Shown here in pieces: positions 11,683 through 15,428 of a stretch of DNA of 15,428 nucleotides (position 1 is the first letter of the stretch; each line of letters opens with the position of its first letter). Location of the stretch: assembly GCA_947625315.1 (NCBI GenBank), contig CANQOE010000011.1, positions 1 through 15,428 on the forward strand. Reading direction: 5' to 3'. The translations under genes and the position numbers were made by a program. A model generated the notes under the pieces. That model was given only the letters and a program-made list of their open reading frames with translations, was not told where the DNA came from and did not search any database. Origin of the DNA: an uncultured Bacilli bacterium (GTDB lineage: Bacteria > Bacillota_I > Bacilli_A > RF39 > UBA660).

Positions 11683-14106
11683 ATGAATTTAGATAATAAT
11701 GAATTTTTAATCGAAAATGGCACTTTATTAGATTATCGTTCTAACAAAGAAAATGTCGTAATTCCGGAAGGTGTTACTAAAATTGCTGAAGATGCTTTTA
11801 TATACAAACGTCTAACTACTATCAGATTTCCTCGTACTTTAAAAACTATTGCTTCAAGAGCTTTTTGCTGGGCTAAAATACCCAATAGATTAGATTTTCC
11901 GGAAAGTTTAGAAAGTATTGAATGTGATGCCTTTAATATTAATAAAAATCAAATATTATATTTTAATAGTGCTGTTCAATTACATGATATAAATCCTAAT
12001 AAGTATGAAAGTGCCAATATAATAATAGGCCCTAAAGGCACTATTGAAACTTTAAGATGCTTTAAAAGTATAAAAAGTCTGACTTTATCTTGCAAATGTA
12101 ATATTGAAACTACTAAAAATATTTATTTATTAAAAAAAATTTATTCCCTAAATATTGACTGTTTAAACTCTACTCAAAAAGAAATTGAATATTTTATTTA
12201 TGAGCTAAATATGAGCTTCCCAGCTGATATGATTCGCTATATTGTACTTAATTCTTTTAACTTTTCTTATGATATAACTAGAATTTTAAATATAGCTAAA
12301 TATATTCGTTTTGAGAATACTCCTCATTTTAGTGATAAAGAAGAGAAAGTTAGCTTCGATTTTGCTGATTCAATTTTAAAATCTTGTAACAGTAAACTAA
12401 AAAATATAACTTTACCAAAAGGAGAATATTGTATTGGAACTGATAGCTTTGTTTCTAGTAATCTTACTAAAGTAATTTTACCTGAAGGAATAGAAGAAAT
12501 TCCTTTTTCCGCTTTTAAAGAAAATGATTTAAAAGAATTAACGATTCCATCTAGTATTCACAATATTGGAATTCAAGCATTTCAAAGAAATTATAATTTA
12601 AAAGTTTTAAAAATTTTAAGTTCTCATCTAGTTATAGAAGAAAATGCTTTTTTGGAAACAGCCATTGATACTGTATTTTGCAGTATTAAAGCAGAAATAA
12701 ATGTTGGTATTGATTGCGACTGTGGCTTTGATAAACATATATCTTTAAATATTGACTGTCAAAATAATAATGATTATCTATACATTTTAAAACAAATAAC
12801 TAATTTAAAGAAAGTCTTCAAAAATCCTAGTCTTATTCTTTACAATGTTCCTCAAAATTGTCAATTTATTATTAAAATGCGTTATCCCTTAGTTAAATTT
12901 AAAGAAGATAGTAATATTTTAAATTCCCAAGTTGTCGAAGAACCATCTATAAATATCGAAGATCAAGAAATAAAAACTAAAATATTCGAAATTAGTAAAT
13001 TAATCCAAAATTTAGAACCCCAAGAACAAAATAATATTTCTTCTATTGTTACAAATTTAGTTCATAAATTTCAAGAACAACAACAATCTTTAAAACCCAG
13101 CTATAAACCTAATACGGAAGTTTTAACTTTAAATTCAGATTTATTTTTAAATTTACATATATTAAAAAATAATTTACTTACTTCTCTAGATAATATCATT
13201 AAGAATATCAATAATAAAGCTTTATATCTTAATTTACTCGCGGACTTTAAAAAATATAAAAGTAAATTAAATAGTCAAGAAAAATTAGAACATAGTGATG
13301 ATATAGTTGAAGAAATAATAAGAATTTCTCAAGATAATAATTTAGAAAATATAAAAACTCAATTAGTTACTCTATTAGATAATACTAGTAAAAATGTATC
13401 TAATTATTTATTAAATGGTTTAAATAATTCTGAATCTAATTTAGAATTAACAAATGAAGATTATTTAAAAATGTTTGATAAAGAAGTATTAAAATTATAT
13501 ACTATGGCTAGTAATAAAGAAATTATTTTAAATGCTTTTAAAGGTATAGGAGATAATGCTTTAGCTAAAGATATAAATACTATCTATGAAATAATTAGTT
13601 TATTAAATATAGAGTTTCAAGAAGAGATGAAACAAAAACTAAATAATATATTAGTTAATATAGAAGATGAAGAATATTTAAAAGAGTATAGTGAAATAGA
13701 ATTAATTATTCGTAGGTTTTTAGAAGACTACTTACTTGAATTAAAAGAAAAGGGAAGTAATTTAACGGCAATCCAAAATATAATTGATGATATAAATAAT
13801 GTAAGTAGATCTAATAGCAATAATACTTTAATAATAAGTGGGTTAATAAACGAAATAATAAAAAATTGTCCATCTGAAATAGTTGAAGAAGTAAAAGAAG
13901 AAATAGAAGAAGTCATAAATAAATGGCGAACTAAAATAAGTAATAAAGAATATAAAGGAAAAAATCAAGAATATGGAAATTTAAATGAAGCCACAATTTT
14001 GACTTTATATATATTAGAAGATTTATATGAAATTAAGTTTAATATTGAAAAATATCAAACAGATATTAATAATTTTCATAGTTGGCAATCTTATATTAAA
14101 ATGTAA
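11683..14106 (+). CDS. Leucine-rich-repeat (LRR_5/BspA-like) protein with a helical C-terminal domain
   Basis: The 807-aa product begins with BspA-type leucine-rich repeats: VVIPEGVTKIAEDAF (25-39), then RFPRTLKTIASRAF (48-61) and DFPESLESIECDAF (71-84). A second block lies at about 240-325, for example VILPEGIEEIPFSAF (264-278) and LTIPSSIHNIGIQAF (286-300). These match the LRR_5 pattern of I-P-x-(G/S)-(V/I)-x-x-I-x-x-x-A-F. Between the blocks, and up to about 430, are degenerate repeats with Cys. Residues about 435-807 are helical and highly charged, Asn/Glu/Lys rich, with no family I recognise. Unlike many BspA-like proteins it has no signal peptide, sorting motif or membrane helix, so it looks cytoplasmic. 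I start at ATG 11683; the in-frame TTG at 11662 would put the AAGGAGG ribosome binding site inside the gene. Binding partner unknown. Confidence 0.75.
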   Translation: MNLDNNEFLIENGTLLDYRSNKENVVIPEGVTKIAEDAFIYKRLTTIRFPRTLKTIASRAFCWAKIPNRLDFPESLESIECDAFNINKNQILYFNSAVQLHDINPNKYESANIIIGPKGTIETLRCFKSIKSLTLSCKCNIETTKNIYLLKKIYSLNIDCLNSTQKEIEYFIYELNMSFPADMIRYIVLNSFNFSYDITRILNIAKYIRFENTPHFSDKEEKVSFDFADSILKSCNSKLKNITLPKGEYCIGTDSFVSSNLTKVILPEGIEEIPFSAFKENDLKELTIPSSIHNIGIQAFQRNYNLKVLKILSSHLVIEENAFLETAIDTVFCSIKAEINVGIDCDCGFDKHISLNIDCQNNNDYLYILKQITNLKKVFKNPSLILYNVPQNCQFIIKMRYPLVKFKEDSNILNSQVVEEPSINIEDQEIKTKIFEISKLIQNLEPQEQNNISSIVTNLVHKFQEQQQSLKPSYKPNTEVLTLNSDLFLNLHILKNNLLTSLDNIIKNINNKALYLNLLADFKKYKSKLNSQEKLEHSDDIVEEIIRISQDNNLENIKTQLVTLLDNTSKNVSNYLLNGLNNSESNLELTNEDYLKMFDKEVLKLYTMASNKEIILNAFKGIGDNALAKDINTIYEIISLLNIEFQEEMKQKLNNILVNIEDEEYLKEYSEIELIIRRFLEDYLLELKEKGSNLTAIQNIIDDINNVSRSNSNNTLIISGLINEIIKNCPSEIVEEVKEEIEEVINKWRTKISNKEYKGKNQEYGNLNEATILTLYILEDLYEIKFNIEKYQTDINNFHSWQSYIKM

Positions 14107-14121
14107 AATAATTTCGAAAAT

Positions 14122-14150
14122 TTGCAGTTTTTCTCAAAATATGATAAAAT
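14122..14150 (+). promoter_or_regulatory. Promoter of the DUF975/CmpB-type gene
   Basis: -35 TTGCAG (14122-14127), a 17-nt spacer, and an extended -10 TGaTAAAAT (14142-14150). The start is expected near 14157, about 16 nt before the ATG, with AGTAGGGA as the Shine-Dalgarno. Confidence 0.65.
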
Positions 14151-14172
14151 ATATAACGAAGTAGGGATTTTT

Positions 14173-15428
14173 ATGCTGAGAAGAAAAGAATTAAAAGCTA
14201 AAGGTAAAAAAGCTTTTTATCGCAATTGGAAATATTGCATTCTTGTATGTGTTATTTATACTATCTTTATTGGAGGTGTCCTTTTTAGCTTTCAAAAACC
14301 TAATCTTAATTATGCCAAAGACACTTTTAAAGATAGTATTAAAGTTTTAAATTTTAAAAATCTTCAAGGGGAAACAAATTCGGATATAGTTAATGAATTT
14401 ATAAATGGTTTAAGAGGAAATAATCCTTCTAATAATTTCTTTTTTTCGAAAGCTACCAGAGGTTTTTTAGGAACTATTTCTAACAATGTTTCCAAAACTG
14501 GTTCCTTTATGTTTGGTATTTTAAATGCTTTAAATCAAATTTTATTTAAAGATAAAGTAACGGCCAGTATTATCATTATTATTGGAGCCATTTTATCTTT
14601 AATTTATTGGATCTTTGTCAGTAAAGTATTAGAAGTTGGTTTATGTCGTTTCTTTTTAGAAAATAAACGCTATACCAAAACTAAACCTTCCAAGATTTTA
14701 TACCCATATCGTCTTAATAAAACCCTCAATGTTTCTTTAGCCATGCTTCGTAAGAACATTTATAATATTTTATGGGATTTTACTATTGTAGGGGGCTTTA
14801 TTAAATATTATTCTTATATGTTAGTTCCTTATATTTTGGCCGAGAATCCAAACATTAAAGGTAAAGATGCCATAAAATTATCCCAAAATCTTATGAAGGG
14901 TTATAAATGGGATATGTTTAAATTAGATTTATCTTTTATTCTCTATCACTTATTAGGTATTATTACTTTTAATATTTCTAATTTAGTATTTACTAATCCT
15001 TATATGAATGCCACCAAAGCGGAAGTTTATCTTTACTTAAGAGATTTAGGCAAAACTAAAGGTGTTGAAAAAATTAAACTGTTAAGTGATGAAGCTTTAG
15101 ATGGTGAAGTAGTCTTTGGGGAATATCCTCTATATGAATACAACTTAAAAGAAACAAAGACCAAAAAATGGTTAAGTTTTAATTATAAACGCCATTATAG
15201 TGTTACCGATATTATCTTAATATTCTTTATCGTCGCTATAATTGGTTTTCTTTGGGAGACTATTCTCCATTTATTTCAAACTGGTTCATTTGTCAAAAGA
15301 GGCACTTTATATGGCCCTTGGTTGCCTATTTATGGAGGCGGTGCAATCGCTGTTTTAGTTCTTTTAAGAAAATATCGCGATAATATCTTCTTATACTTTT
15401 TACTTACCATGTTAGTATGTGGCACAAT
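14173..15428 (+). CDS. Membrane protein joining a DUF975-like region and a CmpB-type ABC-transporter permease region (partial)
   Basis: The reading frame is open from ATG 14173 to the end of the window (418 codons, no stop), so the C-terminus is missing. It starts with the short basic MLRRKELKAKGKKAFYRNWK (1-20), typical of DUF975 membrane proteins, and a first membrane helix (about 21-40). A loop of about 90 residues, then further helices (about 130-150, 200-220, 250-275), complete that region. A charged linker leads to a second set of helices from about 345. GFLWETILHLFQTGSFVKRG (358-377) and TLYGPWLPIYGGGA (378-391) match the CmpB-type (putative ABC-transporter type IV) family, with its RG-x-LYGP-x-x-PIYG motif. 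Function of both parts is unknown. It is a single-gene start with its own promoter. Confidence 0.75.
   Translation, partial: MLRRKELKAKGKKAFYRNWKYCILVCVIYTIFIGGVLFSFQKPNLNYAKDTFKDSIKVLNFKNLQGETNSDIVNEFINGLRGNNPSNNFFFSKATRGFLGTISNNVSKTGSFMFGILNALNQILFKDKVTASIIIIIGAILSLIYWIFVSKVLEVGLCRFFLENKRYTKTKPSKILYPYRLNKTLNVSLAMLRKNIYNILWDFTIVGGFIKYYSYMLVPYILAENPNIKGKDAIKLSQNLMKGYKWDMFKLDLSFILYHLLGIITFNISNLVFTNPYMNATKAEVYLYLRDLGKTKGVEKIKLLSDEALDGEVVFGEYPLYEYNLKETKTKKWLSFNYKRHYSVTDIILIFFIVAIIGFLWETILHLFQTGSFVKRGTLYGPWLPIYGGGAIAVLVLLRKYRDNIFLYFLLTMLVCGT

Noticed and set aside
13728..13916. Open frame of 62 codons antisense to the LRR gene
   Set aside because: Ser/Ile/Phe-rich translation of the antisense of a Glu/Asn/Lys-rich helical region; no RBS or promoter of its own.
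1..15428. Mobile element, prophage, CRISPR or defence system
   Set aside because: No transposase, integrase, phage structural gene, spaced repeat array or known defence gene was seen; the polY-yolD pair is sometimes plasmid-borne, but nothing else here supports a mobile origin.
1..15428. Mollicute-type code with UGA as tryptophan
   Set aside because: Tryptophans are UGG throughout, and UGA serves as the stop of the Nudix gene with the next gene starting in the same bases.

Overview
The window is about 15.4 kb of very A+T-rich, gene-dense bacterial DNA read with the standard bacterial code: tryptophan is UGG, and UGA acts as a stop, for example at the end of the Nudix gene. Several features point to a low-GC Firmicute. 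There is a complete sporulation sigma factor of the SigK type with its N-terminal pro-sequence, a long (554 aa) glutamyl-tRNA synthetase, a UvrX/YqjW-type Y-family polymerase paired with a YolD-like gene, and GGAGG-type ribosome binding sites with TTGnnn/TAnAAT promoters. Short genes and tight spacing suggest a compact genome, perhaps an uncultivated gut Clostridia or Bacilli lineage. That placement is inference.

Layout, left to right. 1-294 is a gene-free leader with a possible leftward promoter and a terminator-like hairpin that abuts the first start codon. 295-1607 holds a minimal glycerophosphodiester phosphodiesterase-like gene and sigK, 20 nt apart. 1661-1941 is a small gene broken by a frameshift. 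It converges on a TPR-like helical-repeat gene (1968-3143, minus) through a shared bidirectional terminator. A palindromic divergent promoter (3172-3236) separates that gene from gltX (3259-4923). Next come a minus-strand hypothetical gene (4940-5431) and tRNA-Glu(CUC) (5526-5601, minus), each with its own promoter.

5702-9447 is a plus-strand run: a DUF3419-like SAM-binding enzyme, a Nudix hydrolase, a family 2 glycosyltransferase (4-nt overlap), an RNHCP zinc-ribbon protein and a metA-type homoserine acetyltransferase. The metA Shine-Dalgarno lies in the 3' arm of a terminator-like hairpin. metA converges with and overlaps yolD, the second gene of the minus-strand polY-yolD operon (11006 to 9434).

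The right part is on the plus strand: a DUF1003 membrane protein, an 807-aa cytoplasmic LRR_5 (BspA-like) protein with a long helical tail, and a membrane protein joining a DUF975-like region to a CmpB-type ABC-transporter-permease region. The last one runs off the window.

Most genes here are ordinary. The less ordinary signals are regulatory: two terminator/RBS hybrids (before the phosphodiesterase and metA), a palindrome holding both -35 boxes of a divergent promoter, a GGGGGAT leader motif shared by two unrelated minus-strand genes, very short predicted leaders, and one frameshifted gene. I found no CRISPR array, insertion sequence, prophage or defence system, and nothing that I would call a new multi-gene system.
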